From NCBI GenBank assembly GCA_009787675.1, contig WQSU01000170.1, positions 1 to 5,938 of the forward strand: a stretch of DNA of 5,938 nucleotides. The letters are read 5' to 3'. The translations under genes and the position numbers were made by a program. Every line of letters begins with the position of its first letter. Positions within the stretch are counted from its first letter, which is position 1. This document shows, in pieces, positions 5,821-5,938 of this stretch. The notes beneath the pieces are model-generated. The model had not been told where the DNA came from. It searched no databases and saw only the letters and a program-made list of their open reading frames with translations. Source of the DNA: Lentimicrobiaceae bacterium. GTDB taxonomy: Bacteria; Bacteroidota; Bacteroidia; Bacteroidales; WCHB1-69.

Positions 5821-5938
5821 TTACTTTCTAACAGCCCTAACAAACTCTTCCACCTCAGGCACGCCGCCTTGATATACCAAGTAACCGTTGTAAGGTTCGC
5901 GTTCTGTTATTTCATCGTTGATAGGGGTGAGCATCAAT
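5821..5938 (-). CDS. Unidentified protein, C-terminal fragment (5' end outside window)
   Basis: On the - strand a frame is open from the window edge to a TAA at 5823-5821, giving 38 complete codons; base 5938 belongs to the preceding codon. The visible end includes LMLTPINDE, then EREPYNGYLVYQGG, and closes with EEFVRAVRK. It looks like the terminal strand and helix of a soluble protein: acidic, then an amphipathic helix with a basic end, and no membrane segment. The other two frames on this strand contain early stops, and the codon use (for example GGC, CGC, GAA) resembles the neighbouring genes, so it is probably real. I do not recognise the family. It lies 76 bases upstream of tRNA-Leu on the same strand, so read-through co-transcription is possible. 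Confidence 0.6.
   Translation of the reverse strand, partial: LMLTPINDEITEREPYNGYLVYQGGVPEVEEFVRAVRK

Overview
The window holds the distal half of a V-type (A/V-type, vacuolar/archaeal-like) ATPase operon on the + strand, followed by a convergent tRNA-Leu gene and the tail of an unidentified gene on the - strand. The likely source is a member of the Bacteroidota, probably a Bacteroidales-like anaerobe. Reasons for this placement are inference: the gene order A-B-D-I-K, the wording of the A and B subunits, nearly complete absence of Shine-Dalgarno sequences, A/T-rich spacers, GAATTA-type heptamer repeats, and a tRNA without an encoded CCA end. Chlamydiae share the gene order, so the phylum is not proven.

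Layout. 1-1017: C-terminal part of catalytic subunit A (its P-loop lies upstream of the window). 1042-2367: complete non-catalytic subunit B. 2395-3006: central-stalk subunit D. 3003-4856: membrane stator subunit I, overlapping the D stop codon by 4 bases (ATGA). 4857-4977: a 121-base spacer with a heptamer tandem repeat and then a leader that contains no G at all. 4978-5433: proteolipid rotor subunit K. 5461-5515: a long hairpin. 5516-5611: no gene or signal seen. 5612-5654: an intrinsic terminator reading on the - strand. 5661-5744: tRNA-Leu(CAG), - strand. 5745-5820: an A/T-rich spacer with no clear promoter. 5821-5938: C-terminal 38 codons of an unrecognised - strand gene.

How the genes work together. 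A and B form the alternating hexameric head that binds and hydrolyses or makes ATP. D is the rotor shaft inside the head. I supplies the peripheral-stalk anchor and the two arginines of the ion half-channels. K forms the membrane ring that carries the ion. Every residue of the sodium site known from Enterococcus hirae NtpK is present in K at a constant offset, so the best prediction is a Na+-coupled enzyme. Genes for subunits E and C (or the DUF2764-type protein that replaces C in related operons) are expected upstream of the window and are not visible.

Nothing here is a wholly new system. The most unusual signals are non-coding: the G-free leader and heptamer array before the proteolipid gene, and the long hairpin after it whose four imperfections are all G-U wobbles in the + strand RNA.
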